Below are positions 50,196-62,744 of a DNA stretch of 64,000 bases, piece by piece. The stretch is from Gymnorhina tibicen (Eukaryota; Chordata; Aves; Passeriformes; Artamidae). Position 1 is the first letter of the stretch. The number at the start of each line of letters is the position of its first letter. The stretch spans positions 1,811,045 to 1,875,044 of the forward strand of contig VXAZ01001670.1 in NCBI GenBank assembly GCA_013399875.1, in the 5' to 3' direction. The notes beneath the pieces were generated by a model. That model was not told the DNA's origin and searched no databases. It was given only the letters and a program-made list of their open reading frames with translations. The position numbers were made by a program, and so were the translations under genes.

Positions 50196-51660
50196 GAATA
50201 AATTTGTTCATCACTGTCTACAATGTTCTGTTGGTTAATGCGACCAAGTAAGTTCTGGAGACAACAGCAGAAGTGGATGAAACATTATAGGGCAAAATTG
50301 TTTAAAAAGAAGGTGTACTGTGCCCTAAGAGAAGTTAGGCCTGTATGCTGCAGATAAATAATTAGCAGCAGCTGCCTGGACCCTGTGGTAATTTTTGCTC
50401 TTTAATTAATCCTGCTCCTTCCTACTCCTTTCTACTAACAGCACTGTTTTTAAATTGCTTTGGCTGATGGGAAAGATACCAAAGTTACCTCACCTCAAAG
50501 CCATGCACTAATTCAGGCATTCAGTCTTTTGGACTGTGACTACTGCAAGCAAGACAGCCAGGACAGTGCCCACTTGGAAAGCAAAACATTCAGATTCAAC
50601 TGCACCCCTCCAGGAGATCATGTTCAGCCCAGCAGCATGACAAAGCCCAAGACAGCACAGAGACAGCTGCTGATGGTGTAAAAGAAAGGTGCCAACTCCT
50701 TGCTTCCCCAAGGAAATACACTAATTTTCCCCACAGTACTCCATTGCACAGCTGTTGTCTTTTGTTAACCTGTTACAAACATCAAAATCCTTAGGGAAGC
50801 TACAGAAGACAAGCGAAGAGGACAGAACCAGCAGAGCCTTGCAAAGAGACCTACCTGTCTTATGCTTTTCTTCACGATTTGTCCTAACGGTAGAAACAAG
50901 ATAGAGAAAAAGGAAAACTAAGAAGACAAACAACAAAGTGAATGCAGGCACGTGTAGATGACATGGGGAAGTTAAAGCCCTTACACATGCCACACAATAA
51001 ATCCTACCATTGTCACCTTTCTACCTAATGTTACAGAAGAGAAACGCACCTCTGGTACTACGTCTTGTGATGAGCAGGCAGAGTTATGGTGCCTTGTGGT
51101 GTCGCCATGCATCTGCAGGGCACCTCCCACATGACGTATGGGGGGCTACACATGCAGAGAGGGGGACGTGAGTTGGATATGTGTTATTATTCTGCAAATC
51201 TGTAACAGTACGTACCTAAGAGGGTCCCAGGCATCCTAACAGTAGTCATATCCAAGATACAATCATGAGTTATGCAAGCTTTGATCTGTTCTTTAGGCTG
51301 AAATACTGAGGTATATTTTACCATGCATTTCTTAATGCATAATAATTTATCTTGAGATCTTACAGAAAGTTAGATGTGGTAGCTTTTACATGAATTAGCT
51401 GTTCCTGGAATATCTTGTGTTCTTCCCATGTGGGTACTTCCAAGCATACTGCTTTGCCCAGAACAGACTTTGAAAATGCCAGTCAAGTGCCAGCCTCCCC
51501 CTAAGCCCTTCAATGGAAAAACCCAATTTCTTTGCAATTCTCTCATATCGCCAGCTGTCTAAAACCCTCTCTGAGAGGATTTAAATTGAATTTTGTGCTG
51601 ATTTTATACAGTTGTCTTATGTCTTCCCCATGGGCGGTGAAAGAGATTTGTTCCATACAG
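50196..51660. other. Intergenic DNA, no gene recognised
   Basis: Frames are below 91 codons, without domains. No repeat family is recognised. Confidence 0.5.
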
Positions 51661-51719
51661 CATTGGGGATGCAAATATCATTCCTGTTTCAATGCGTCGT
51701 TTCAAAGGAGGACCAGACA

Positions 51720-51733
51720 GTTGCCATGGCAAC
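51720..51733. promoter_or_regulatory. RFX X-box, GTTGCCATGGCAAC (perfect palindrome)
   Basis: Both half sites GTTGCC and GGCAAC match the RFX consensus, with a 2-nt spacer. Confidence 0.8.
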
Positions 51734-51754
51734 TGCACATCTGAGCCAGCTGTA

Positions 51755-51768
51755 GTTGCCATGGAAAC
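51755..51768. promoter_or_regulatory. RFX X-box, GTTGCCATGGAAAC
   Basis: It has one perfect half site, GTTGCC, and a close second half, GGAAAC, in the form found in many ciliary-gene promoters. It begins 35 bp after the start of the palindromic X-box. Confidence 0.75.
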
Positions 51769-52599
51769 AGAAACGATGGGAGCCAGAAAAAATAGTCCCA
51801 GAGGACAAAGCATTTTAAAACACACACAAAAATTCCCTTAAACTAAAATAAAATCTTGCTGTGAGATTCTAGGATCTCAGAAACAAGGGGCAAACCAGAG
51901 GAGAATGCAAACATCCTCTCATGATCTTGACGTGCCTTTTTTTTTTTTTTTTTTTTTGAGAGGCAAGGGAGAAGTCATTGAAAATGATTCAGTGATTGCT
52001 AGAAAGGAGGTGAAAGTAAATTCCACCATAACTTTGGCCTGGTCTGCTGATCCTTTGGGAATGTGAGTGCTCTGCATTTTTTTTAGTAGCTCTGTGCCGT
52101 GGAGGCACAAATCAGTACTCCTGTCAGGTATCCCTCTTTTTCACAGCAGGCTCTCCTTCTATAAAGCCAACCATGTTTCATACAAGTGCTTTCAAATAAT
52201 GAGATCATATCTTTGGAAAATCTCTAGTCCCTGCAGAGGCATAGTTTTTATCATCAAACGGGGCAAGATGCACTGTTTGAGATGTCCAAGGCTTAAGTCT
52301 GGGATCCTCAAGCAATGGCTGGATGCCTGGCAGCACTGCAATATGTGCTCTGGCCTTCAGGGGTGGGCCAGTGTGTTTGTAAGTACTAAAGAGAAGAATC
52401 CACAACATCCTACATCTCATCAGAGTGTTTTGTTATTGTTTATCTGTAACTCCTTTTTAGCTTTAATGTTACAGTTAATCAGAGGGAATGATTAAAATGA
52501 GAAGTGAATGATGCTGTAGAAGAGACTAAGGCAAACAGCTTCAGCATCCACACAGAGATGTGTGGGTTTGAGGTCTTCTGAGAATGTAATAGGAGCAGA

Positions 52600-52985
52600 C
52601 ACAAGGGCTGACACTGGGGCAGGGCAAAGAGAAGAGAGCAGATGGAGAGAGAAGATGACAAGAATAGATAGAGTAATATTAAGGTGAGGCAGGACAGCCT
52701 CAAACTGGGAAATGACAGGGGTGAGGGAGGAGGCTGGAGCCACATGTGGTAAAATAAAATGCAATGAGAAGTGAGTAGGACAGCAGGTGACGTTTGAGAT
52801 AGAGAACAAGGACGGAAGCAGGCAGAGATGAGAATACAGAGTGGAGCAGGATGGGAGACCACAGGAGAGGAGGGTGAGCAAGCTGAGGGCAATGCAGTTG
52901 GCACAGCAGTATGGGACAGGACAGGGAGGGAGACAAAACCTGGCTCAGTATGTATAGGGGCAAGGAAAAGCAAAGAGAAGCAGGA
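52600..52985 (+). repeat. Purine-rich (A/G) low-complexity tract
   Basis: The + strand is dominated by A and G, with many GAGA, GGAG and AGGACAG words but no fixed repeat period. The bias suppresses stop codons on the minus strand. Confidence 0.6.
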
Positions 52986-53436
52986 GATGTGGCGGCCAGA
53001 TAGGGCACAAAATGGTTTGCAGGGTAACAGACTTTCGGTTGGTTTTCTTAATATTACTGTAGTTCAGTGTATTTCCCTGGCTTTTCTAGCATCACTGCAT
53101 ATGTAAATACTTCTGTTAGCTGGTTCACTCATCACACTGTGGTGAAGGCAGCTTAATCCAGTGTAGTGTTGTACTTAAATTTTTCAAGTATTTCTTACCT
53201 TGCTCTATATCAACAGCTAATGTTATAAAATCTCTCAAGGTGCAAACTTTGATTATTTTCTTACCAAAAGCAGATTTAGAAAAGCAGTTTATTATCTCAG
53301 GTGTCTTTGAATTGTCACTGCATTTTCTGCCTTTTCATTTTGTGATCACAGTTCCTGCCCTTTCATTTCAGTCTCACGACCCTCTTTCTGTCTGTAATAA
53401 AGAGGGAGACGGATGCCACAATTTGCACACACCTAT

Positions 53437-53500
53437 AATTTCTGTTGAAGCCAAGGGAATCTGCATGCATGTAACTAACAGGACTGGAGGACTTGGCTAC
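53437..53500 (+). mobile_element. Ancient amniote interspersed repeat fragment (family uncertain)
   Basis: TTGAAGCCAAGGGAATCTGC followed by ATGCATGTAACTAACAGGAC resembles the widely dispersed amniote repeat text ATTGACTTCAATGGGAGTTG then TGCATGCGTAACTGAGGGCAG. I recognise the text but cannot assign the family name with certainty. Confidence 0.4.
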
Positions 53501-56500
53501 GGATTTCTGTTTAAAGGAATAATAAACTGCTCACGTTTACTGAGAAGGAGAAAGAAAAAAGTCTTTATTCAAAATGTAAATATCTTCCTGCTGAGGAGCA
53601 AACCCAAAAGTCAGCCTTCAGGATATAAATATTTATGCCTTTTGCATAAACAGCAGATGTAACATTTCCAATTAACTGTCGATCTTTCCATTTCTCTGGC
53701 TGCTGCTGCTTTCTCTCACAGTATCAGAATGAGCAGTTTGCTTGATTTGCCTGAGCTCAGAACTGTCACAAATTTCCAGTCAGAAAGATGAAATTGTTCC
53801 TGAAAATGTTTGTTTATCAGAGCCTAACAATTTCCCTGTATTTTTTATCCCTGGTGTTCAATGTAAGATGAATTCTATCCTGCTGAAAGATGTGAGATTC
53901 ACAGCCCAGATAAGACGACAACAGAGAAGGAGAAGAAGCAGGCATTGGTGAGAGTGTGCACTCAGTCGCTGCAGTACAGTTCAGTCCACACCTAGAAGAA
54001 GCCAGTCTGCCATGAGAGGTCTCTGACCCATTTGGCCACTGGCCTTTCCACCAAGGCTGCCAGCCTGGGGCTGGGTAGCATCAAGTGTAAGAGGTTTTAT
54101 GATGTAGCCACCTGTTCATGAAGAACTGCCTCCATCACTTCTTCAGTGTCAAGCTTTCTCAGGTGTCTGACATTTAATCCTGCTAATGGCAACCTCCCTC
54201 CTCCACAACTTCTTTCTCTCTGGGAGAAAGTGTGAACTGTGTAAGCAAGAAAATGAACCCTACTAGAGCTGGTAAACATCAGTTTTCATTGGCATCATGC
54301 CTACAAAGCAGAAGATTTTGCTGGAGCACTGGAAGGGAGGGTAAGAACAAAAAGCAACAGCAGAGAAGAAGTAGTAGTTAAAAGCAAGACAGAAAGGCAG
54401 GTGCAAGAGGAAAGAAAAGCACTTGTCTGGAAATATGCCAGAAAAGGGGGATGCCTCTGTTCTTTTCTGCTGAGGATGCTTTTGCATGTTCTCCTGTCTT
54501 CTGACCTGTCCCACAACACCACAAAATTTAGCTCAGTATCTTTTCATTTCCTGGGAATCCAAAAATCAGTTGAGTATTGCTTCAAATCTGGAGCTGCTGT
54601 TCAGCTGATCCAGCTTTCACTGGGAGCTTGAGTGAAGAGCTCTTGGCCTTCCTGCTTATAGGGAAAACTGGCCTGGGAGCTGCACAGCTGGCCTGGGACA
54701 GGGCTTTGTGCTGCCAGTGGGGTTAGTGCGGAGGTAGGTCAGCCTTGCTCTTTACCTTCCTCGGGAGCTGCATCCTGATGGCTGGCAGCTTTGGTAGGTG
54801 CTGTTGCTATGGTTACTGGCTCTGCTTTAAAACCATCCATGTGGCAGTGCAGGGATGGAGGCACCTGCAATCCTGCCTGCTTAGGGGTGTACCCTCCTCA
54901 CACACTTCTGTTACCTGCTGCCTGCTTTTCTCCAGGTTCCCAGGACTCTGAGCTGCATTTCTGCTCACTCCTTAGGCTCTGTCACATCCTCCCTGGTTCT
55001 GGATTCTCACTGGTGTGAACAGCTGGCCTCTTGCATAGCATGAGAAATCATCAAATGCTAACCCATAAGAGATGGTCCAACTTCATAAGTAACTGGAATT
55101 TTAATTGCTTAACAAGCACAATTTTCACTCTGTTCTGTGCTGTGCCAGAAAAGCATATGCAGTACTTCTTGTCTATATTCAAGTACAGTCTTTACTGAAG
55201 CATCTGTGACCAGTGATCAGGTTATCGGCACTATAAACCCCCAAATGATCACCAGCGTTTGCTTCAGATGAGCTAACTGAAGTGCATTTTGATTACAATT
55301 AGAAGCTAACTTTGCTTGGCCCACTTAGTGCAAAACCTTGCATGTGTAGGATTCCATCAACAGTGGAGCAGGTGCACTGACATAGCTGAAGTTATTACCA
55401 GCTGCATGCTACCTTCCTCTTCTTGATATCAACCTCTCTGTGTGACCAGTTACATCTAAAAGAACCTGAGGTAGCATCAGCAAAATGTCCAGGCTTTGCA
55501 TTCCCACTAGGAACAGGAGTCAGGGTAGCACCAGTGTAGACTGACTCCTCTGTCATGCCCTGTCCTTCCTGGGACTCACACCATTCCTCGTGCCTGGGGA
55601 GCTTCATGGGCACGAGGTGGCCCTACCAACTTTCTTAAGGTGGATCAATGTGTATTAACAATTTAGAATGGAGCAATCTTGAAGAGACTGAAAGTCAGTT
55701 TTCTTAAACCACAAGATTTTTTTTTTTTTTTGGTTCAGCTCCCTTGACTGTGGCTGACTGTCTGGTATTTCTCTTGAGTTTTCACTGCTGGCTGAAGAGT
55801 CTCCCTAGTTTAATGGCATCCATTAATCATACAACAATGCATCTCTGCAGCACAAGAGCTTAGAATTCAAGTTACAGTACTGATGAGCGTTGGCCCAGCT
55901 TCTCAGGTTGAGGGTGCTCTAAGGTCAAGTCAGACACTTCAGGCTGTGTTCACATTTTGGGTGTAATGTAGGACACCCAGGATGTAGACAGCTGCTTGTT
56001 CAGGCACAAGAACAGACTTTCAGTTGAGCATGCTGAGGGGGCTCCAGGTCACAAGTCACTCTTGGGGCTGAGGCAAAGGGAATAAAGCCACTGTCACACT
56101 TTGTGGATTTGAAGCAGATCTGAGAGCTGCAATGACCCTCCCAAGAATTGTCCCAATCCATATCAGTTATAGCAGGTCCTTAAAAAGACCAGGGCCTCAG
56201 TCTCTCATGCCGACTGTCTGCTCTTCTAAAAGCAGATGATCCTCTTATGCACTCTTTGTTCTCTGTGTTTTTCTTAGAACAGTTTGTCAGGTTGTTACCA
56301 AGGTATCCAGTTTTTCCAGTGCTAAAGGACCCAAAGTTAGCACTGTCTTGTCTCAGATGCCTTGTGGATGCTGTGATGATCTGCAGGTACAGTGAGAAGC
56401 AACTTTCCAGACCGTCCTCCCCCTCCTAGCTGGACACAAAAGCAATTGAAGAGCCTGTGGCTCAAGTTTGCAGGAATGAACTAAAAATGGCCTTCAAGGG

Positions 56501-57845
56501 ATTCCTTAATCAGCTTTTCCTAGCTCTTCTGTTGCCAAGATGGTATTCAAAGGAAAATGTCACGGCCTGATCACAGCCCACACACCGCCAGTCAGACAGC
56601 TCCGTGCTAGTCACTCCTGGGTTCGCTGCATGAGCCTTGTTTCAAGGCCTCGGGTAGGCATTACGGTGTGCACCGCAGAACGGCTGCACTGGTACCTTCC
56701 ATCTGTGCAGCCAGCAGTTGTTTTTCTCACTTTTTTTAGGATACAGGATCCTTTATGTTACCATAATCCTCTGCTTTACATGTCTTCAGGGCCCCTGATA
56801 CAGCTGTGAAAGAACACTAGTGTAGAAGCAGACGAGATACGTCCTTTTACAACTCCCATGTAGCCTCAGAGAGCCCTTTAAGGAAGGTCCCTTTTGAGAA
56901 AGACATAGACTGCTTGTGTGTTACATTATTCCCCTTGTACATATGCTCACAGAATATTTGGAGTAACTCATTCTTCCCAGATTTTAAACTACGTTTCAGT
57001 AGCCAGGCCCTTGAATTTGCACATTAAGCAGCAAGACTCACTGAGCTGATTCTCTGGAGTCCTACTGACGTGCAAGAGATCCATCCTGCCTTTCCCATGT
57101 CTTCCATGTACCCCATTACTTTTTCAGTCTGTGTCAGGCATAATGACTCAGCAAATACATATGCTTCTTGTTGGCAGGTAGTGCAGGCATTTGCAATGTT
57201 GAATATTATACGTCCTTTTATTTATCTTGCCAAGTGTAAATTTGACTACAGACTGTTCCATTGTCACTGTAATATTTTGTTCAACCTCCCAGTTTCCTTC
57301 AAGAGAGGAAACAGCCTGCAGGTGCTGCAAACACTTTTTGTTCCTTTATGACTGGAAGAAACTACTCTATTCCTCTAAGGCTTTTAGTCTGACTTGATCC
57401 TGGCTCACCCACCTGCCTGCTTTCTCTGGAGAGATGGCAGGTGAGTATTTTCAGTAATTTACTTTAGAGCTGTTCTATCATCCTGCTATTTATTTCTGCC
57501 ACAAATTATGCCCAGAGGTTAGGATGCTCTTATTTTCCCACTCACAAAGGAAAATATTCTGCAGGGCACAGAGGCATCTTTGGGTGGTTTGTAAATATTT
57601 TCAGAGGCAGCTATACTGGGGAATGAAAAGAGCTGTAGTCTCTACCCTGTAAGCATCGCCTGAATTAACCTGCATCTTCCAGGTTATGCAACAGGGAGCA
57701 GTTGTGTTCACACAGCCCCCTCTTCCCACTGTGATTTACATCCAGCCTCTGCGAGATACACCTGCTGGTGCTTCAAAGCATACAAAAGAAATAATAATAA
57801 AAAAAAAGCCTTGAGAGATTATAGCTTACTCCTCATGCAGTGGTT

Positions 57846-57905
57846 TGACTCATTAAAATCAGTGGAGCAATTTTCAGTGACTTCTCTGGGATTGGATCAG
57901 GCTCT
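57846..57905 (+). mobile_element. Ancient amniote interspersed repeat fragment (family uncertain)
   Basis: AAAATCAGTGGAGCAATTTT then CAGTGACTTCTCTGGGATTG and GATCAGGCTCT resemble the amniote repeat text GAAATCAATGGGAGCTTTTC..CACTGACTTCAATGGGAGC..GGATCAGGCCC. The fragment is short, so the call is tentative. Confidence 0.4.
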
Positions 57906-59290
57906 AAAAGCACAAGCCTTGAGAGCTGGACTGCAGCCAACTAACTTAAGGGAAGCAGAATTCCTAGCAAGTGAGTTTTCATTTTTAATTCAGAAGCTAA
58001 ATAAAATTGAACATCAGTGCATTTAAATGGGTTAGCTCCAAGAAGAATCCAGGGAACTGAAGGAAGTGATAGATCTTGTGTGTCTGCCTGTTCTTAGCTA
58101 TACCCTAAGGGGCTGGTTGCTCTACAAAGCCGTATCAGTTACCCAGCAATGGACACTACTGCTCTTATTACTATATGCCTAAGTGCTCATTGTAGACCAG
58201 GACTCTAGCAAGCTGGTCAACAGACAACTATAGAGCAAAGAGGCAGTCCTCACCTTCCAGAGCATCTCAGAGTCTAGATTTACCATTTTATGCTCAGTTT
58301 GCTGATGGGTGTTGCACCACACAAAGTGGCATTGTTTTTTCCTGTTGAGGTCAATTATGTTCCTGGTGCCCCAAGGAGGTGATAGGGAGGTTTGAGCTGC
58401 TCGCTTTGATGGAAAATATAAAACATTAAGTCCTGATTTTGCCACTCAAATTCCCCTATGTTTTGTTGGAAAACATCTGCAGAAGCTTATTCAGCATGAG
58501 GGTGAACTTGGTTGGATCATACAGGCTTGTTTACAAAATGCAGCATTGCCTGCCTCAAGGTCAAATGGGTACTTTGTGCCAAGGCTCCCTGCCCAGGTCT
58601 AGGTAGCAATGGAGAATTAGCCTACACTATCTCAGTACTTCATGAGTATGTGCTTTCCTCGGAAATATCTCTTTTTCTGCATCTTCCTCTTTTCTTTTTT
58701 TTTTTTCCCCTCAGCATGGCCTGATTTCCTGCCCTTTCCTTTGATACCTCTGTTTTTTGTCTTTTCTGGTAGCATCACCTAGTCACCCTCTGCAGATAAT
58801 TCCTCTGAAGAATGGCAGACATACAAAAAAATAGCTGTAAATCTTTCTCTATAATTCACTTGGTTTGTGAGGTGCAAAAATAGACCTAATTATTTAATTT
58901 TTTGAGGGGCTACTGTGCTCCTTGTGTTTAGATGAGCCATAATTATGTTCCTCCAGACCCCAGGAAAGGAAGCTCAAGAAATCCCAGAAGAAAAGGTTGT
59001 CCCTGTTTCCAGCTTTCCCTGTCAAAACCTTTGCCAATGTGAGATAAAAACCGTAGTATGAGCAAAGAAAGGATAAAGGAGAAGAGAGGAAAGCAACTCA
59101 GAAACTTGGGGGCAGTTCTGGCTCTGCTCCAGCAGCCGGTGCTCATCTTTGACAGGTACAGGGAGAAATCAGACTGAAGAGGGATCTCAAGCAAGCAAAC
59201 AAACAAATCACCTAAATGAACAAGCTGGGTAATAAAGTAGAGCTGAGAATCAGTAGCTAACGAACACATCTCTGTCACTGCACCGCTTTC

Positions 59291-59600
59291 TCCTGGGTAG
59301 AAGGGGAGTCAATTACCCACCTTCCAACAAGCTATTGATCAAGCTGCTGCCATGTATCGAATTGGAGACCTAGCCACCCTGCGTGTGGCTCTTTGATTTT
59401 CTCTCCCTCTGTAGTAGCACGTGGATGGAAGCCAGATGAGCCAGCACAGGACTATCGATCAATCTGCCTCCCTCCTCCTCCTCCTCTTCTTCACCCCGGT
59501 TGCCATGGAAACCACAGCTGCTGCGGCGGCAGCAGCAGCACTGTTTACCTGGCCTATTTATTTTCCTTTTCAATATCCTTCCCTTCCCCCTGCTCTCACC
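59291..59600. promoter_or_regulatory. Candidate enhancer with RFX X-box, forkhead, E-box and ONECUT-like sites
   Basis: Visible motifs are CTATTGATCA (59332-59341) and ATCGATCAAT (59454-59463), both ONECUT/CUX-like. There is also an X-box GTTGCCATGGAAAC (59499-59512), an E-box CAGCTG (59515-59520) and a forkhead core TGTTTAC (59542-59548). CTC and GCAGCA repeats flank the X-box (59467-59490, 59518-59541). A forkhead site next to an X-box is typical of FOXJ1/RFX ciliary control. Confidence 0.5.
59499..59512. promoter_or_regulatory. RFX X-box, GTTGCCATGGAAAC
   Basis: It is the same 14-mer as the second X-box at 51755-51768, about 7.7 kb away. Confidence 0.75.
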
Positions 59601-62600
59601 TTGGCATGATATTGGCAAAGCACTCAGCAGTTGTAAAAGGGATGAATTTTTATGACTCTGAGGAGGACAATGCAGTTCTCGGCTCTACTTTATCACCCAG
59701 TTTGTTCATTTAGTTGATTTGTTTCTGAGGAATCATTGCCTATAAACAACAGATATCTCAGTCACCAACTAGGTCATGCTCCAGACATGGAGGAGGACCT
59801 GTCATTCCAAAAATACAGGTCTCCTTCATATGGTTTAAGTGTGCCTGTACTAAGATGCACATTTTCTTCTTATATATTGCCCAAGAGTGCCAACAGAAAA
59901 CTTATTCCAGGTATGCCATCATTTACCAGCTGTTAATCTCACACGACTCCTGGGACAGTGTAACATAAACATCAGGTGCACCACCATTTCTTTCAGGTCT
60001 TCAGCCACCTTTGTAACTTGTGTTGAGGGTGCAGTGTCCTACAGGGACCAGTTGCTATGGAAGGAACAGTGACCAGAGTCATCTCCCAGTAGAAAGCCTT
60101 TGCAGCGTGTTCACCATGGCTTCCAGCTGCATACAATGAGCAGTTCAGTTTCTGGCTCTTCCCAGTTCAACAGCACTTTCAATCATCCTTGCAATCTTCC
60201 CAAGTGGCATTGCAGTCTTGTCCCATCTCTTTTCTCATACTGCTTTCATTACCTGAAACTGCCTTCCCATTCCTAGGCAGGAGGACAGTCATGCTACAAA
60301 GACCAAATGGTAGATACACGAACAACATGTAAAGGAGTAGCTCATTTCCCCCCTCCTGAACGTGTTATTTTTTGTGCTGAATCATCCATCTGCTGATTCT
60401 CAGTGTAGGATTCTCTGCTGAAAAGGGCTTTGTGCAGGATATGAAATACAAGATACACAAACAAAAGGTATTTCTTAGAATATAATACAGGTGTCCACCT
60501 TGTCTCAAAAGTCTTCCTGGCTTCCTTTTAATTGAAATTCTTCACCCAAGTCTCACATTCCTGATTCTTTCCACAGTAAAGCCCTCCCAGGAGACTCCCA
60601 GTTTTCCTCATAATTCAGTATGACTGATACAGGATGTAAAAAATCACTTGATGTTATCAAGAACAGATTATCCCTCCTTGAAGCAAAGCATCATAGGATA
60701 AACTGTGGAATTTGCTACTGCACGATATTAGGGAAGCAAATACTGTATTTTAAAGGAAAAAGAGACATCTCCAAGAAACAGAAAGGCACTGGAAATTGGG
60801 TGAAAGGAACTTCCAACCCCCAGTGCTAGGAGGCACAGAAGGACTGGGGTCAATGAGGAGTCCTTAATCCTTGTGTTTTGTCTACCCTAGATCACTGCCA
60901 TGCTGGGAGTATTACAGAGCCATCATCCTTTCCTCTGAACAGTTTGGCTAATCTCATGCTGTCAGATACTCTACCAAGATCAACCAGCCAAGAGTGTCCC
61001 TTTATACAGCAGGAGCTCAGATCCAAGACTGGCCGGGCAATGGATTCATTAAGAACAAGAAAGTCTTGGACAGACTCTGCAAAATGAGACTGGAACTGGG
61101 TGTCCAACCACTACCACACGTGAGGCCCTCGCCTTACTGGGGGACAATTGATTAATTCAGAGCACCATGAGATAGAGGTACGTTTGACTGGCTGGAGCAG
61201 TGGTCTGATGTGACATGGCAGGAACTATGATACTAATACAAATTGTTAGTAGTTATTAACTAATTAAATTGTTATGCCCATAAGGCACTTAACACTCTTC
61301 AGGAACAGAAAAGAGCCCAGACACTGCCCTCAGGAGCAGAAAATCTAAAAAGGCAAGCACAGACCAACAGTGAAAGAAAAACAATTAATATAGAAGTGGT
61401 GTAATGAGAAGCAGCACATGGTTTTGCAGTTACAATCTAGGTCTGGTTTTGCAAAGAAAGGTTTGTGTGATCACAAGATCTTTGGTGGGGGGAGTGTGTC
61501 TGACATCACAGGTCTGTCAGATGCATGTATGATTTTTGATACACTGGTCAACTAAAAGCAAATTGGATGGGTGAGAAGCTGGCTCAGATATAATTAATTT
61601 CATTAAAATAAAAAGCCAAGAGAAGACCCTTTTCCACAGCTCGGAAGTAGGTTGCAACAGGACCTTGTATTTTCTCAGACTTCAGAAAATTCACACAGAC
61701 TGCAGCTCTTAAAAACACACAGAAGAAAGAGCTTTTAACTGGTGCTTTGAATCAATAGAACACAAAACTGTAGGAGATCAGACTGCCTTAGCTGCAGAAA
61801 GCTGACCTGAGTAGAGATGCTGCTGCAAAAGGTAGAGCAAAGAGCTAGTGGAGAATGGCATGACAGGGCATGAGGAGACTGGCAGGGCTAGCAAAAGCTC
61901 ACATTATTAGTGGAGGAGACAGGGAGAAGCATACTGGAAAAGATGGATGCATAGTCTTGCACAGGTGACTTTCATTGTTACAAGTTCCTTAAACTCAGTT
62001 AAGTAGGAAGCAGTAGATAAATTCAAGCCAGAGACATGACAGTGTGCTGCAGAGATGACCTTTGTAGCTCCATTTGCTGTGAACTGCAAAGAGGAGAGGT
62101 GCACGTCTGATCTGGGATATGAATGCTAAAGTAATAAAGATGAGAGATGCAGAGCCCTTGATACAATGGCTATAGGAACAAACATCTTGTGAATACTGGA
62201 TGTGAAGAAAATTAGTTTGTCCACAAACTGAATGGATGAAGTAAGAGGAATTGCAACACCTAAGCCACACAGGGCTGGCTGCAGAATCTACTAGAACAAG
62301 ATCAGTGAGCAGTGAGTTTAAGAAAGATCAGGATTTCATTTTTATCCAGTGTTTTAATTAATAGCATGATGTGCAAGAGGGAGGATGCATTCAGGATACC
62401 AAATGAGAGTTTGACCCAGCCCAGCCCGTCTTTTCCACAAAACATTAGCGTTTCACTAAGCACACACTGCTGTGCTGTTTCATCAGACACGCCGCTCTGG
62501 TGTGTATCATATGATATGGCAGCCGCTCAGGCAGGCGGGGAGCAGCGCAGCCTGTAATTTCCTGGTCATATGTAACTGGGTGGGGAAGCGCCTGATTCTT

Positions 62601-62744
62601 GGGGTGAGTAATGCTGGAATCGCACCACGAGGCACCCTGCTCTTTGCTGTTCGAGGCAGTTGAGGTGTTGCTCTTGCTGTTCTGGCAGACATTCCCCAGG
62701 GTATCCGAATGCTCTGCTAGACTTACAACACCCTTCTGTAACCT
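59601..62744. other. Intergenic DNA, no gene recognised
   Basis: Short frames only. A weak X-box half site GTTGCTATGG lies at 60051-60060. GC rises from about 62.5 kb towards the CpG island. Confidence 0.5.

Larger units (their letters stand above)
51661..51800. promoter_or_regulatory. Candidate enhancer with tandem RFX X-boxes and a POU octamer
   Basis: An ATGCAAAT octamer lies at 51669-51676. It is followed by a perfectly palindromic X-box at 51720-51733 and a second X-box at 51755-51768. RFX factors bind such sites as dimers and drive ciliary and neural genes. The element sits far from any recognised promoter, so an enhancer role is inferred. Confidence 0.55.
51801..59290. other. Intergenic DNA, no gene recognised
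   Basis: Contents include a 21-T run (51937-51957), a purine-rich tract (about 52600-52985) and a T-run at about 55719-55732. A weak X-box-like GTTGCTATGGTTAC lies at 54803-54816. Two old-repeat fragments resemble a common amniote repeat. The 129-164-codon minus frames at 52479-52973 are explained by the purine bias of the + strand. No coding gene is supported. Confidence 0.5.

Noticed and set aside
51937..51957. 21-T run as the poly(A) tail of a minus-strand processed pseudogene
   Set aside because: The minus-strand sequence before it has no AATAAA at the right distance and no recognisable coding remnant.
52479..52973. 164-codon minus-strand frame rich in Leu, Ser and Cys, resembling a membrane protein
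   Set aside because: The + strand is purine-biased here, so the minus strand is pyrimidine-rich and lacks stops. Two other frames overlap it with the same hydrophobic bias.
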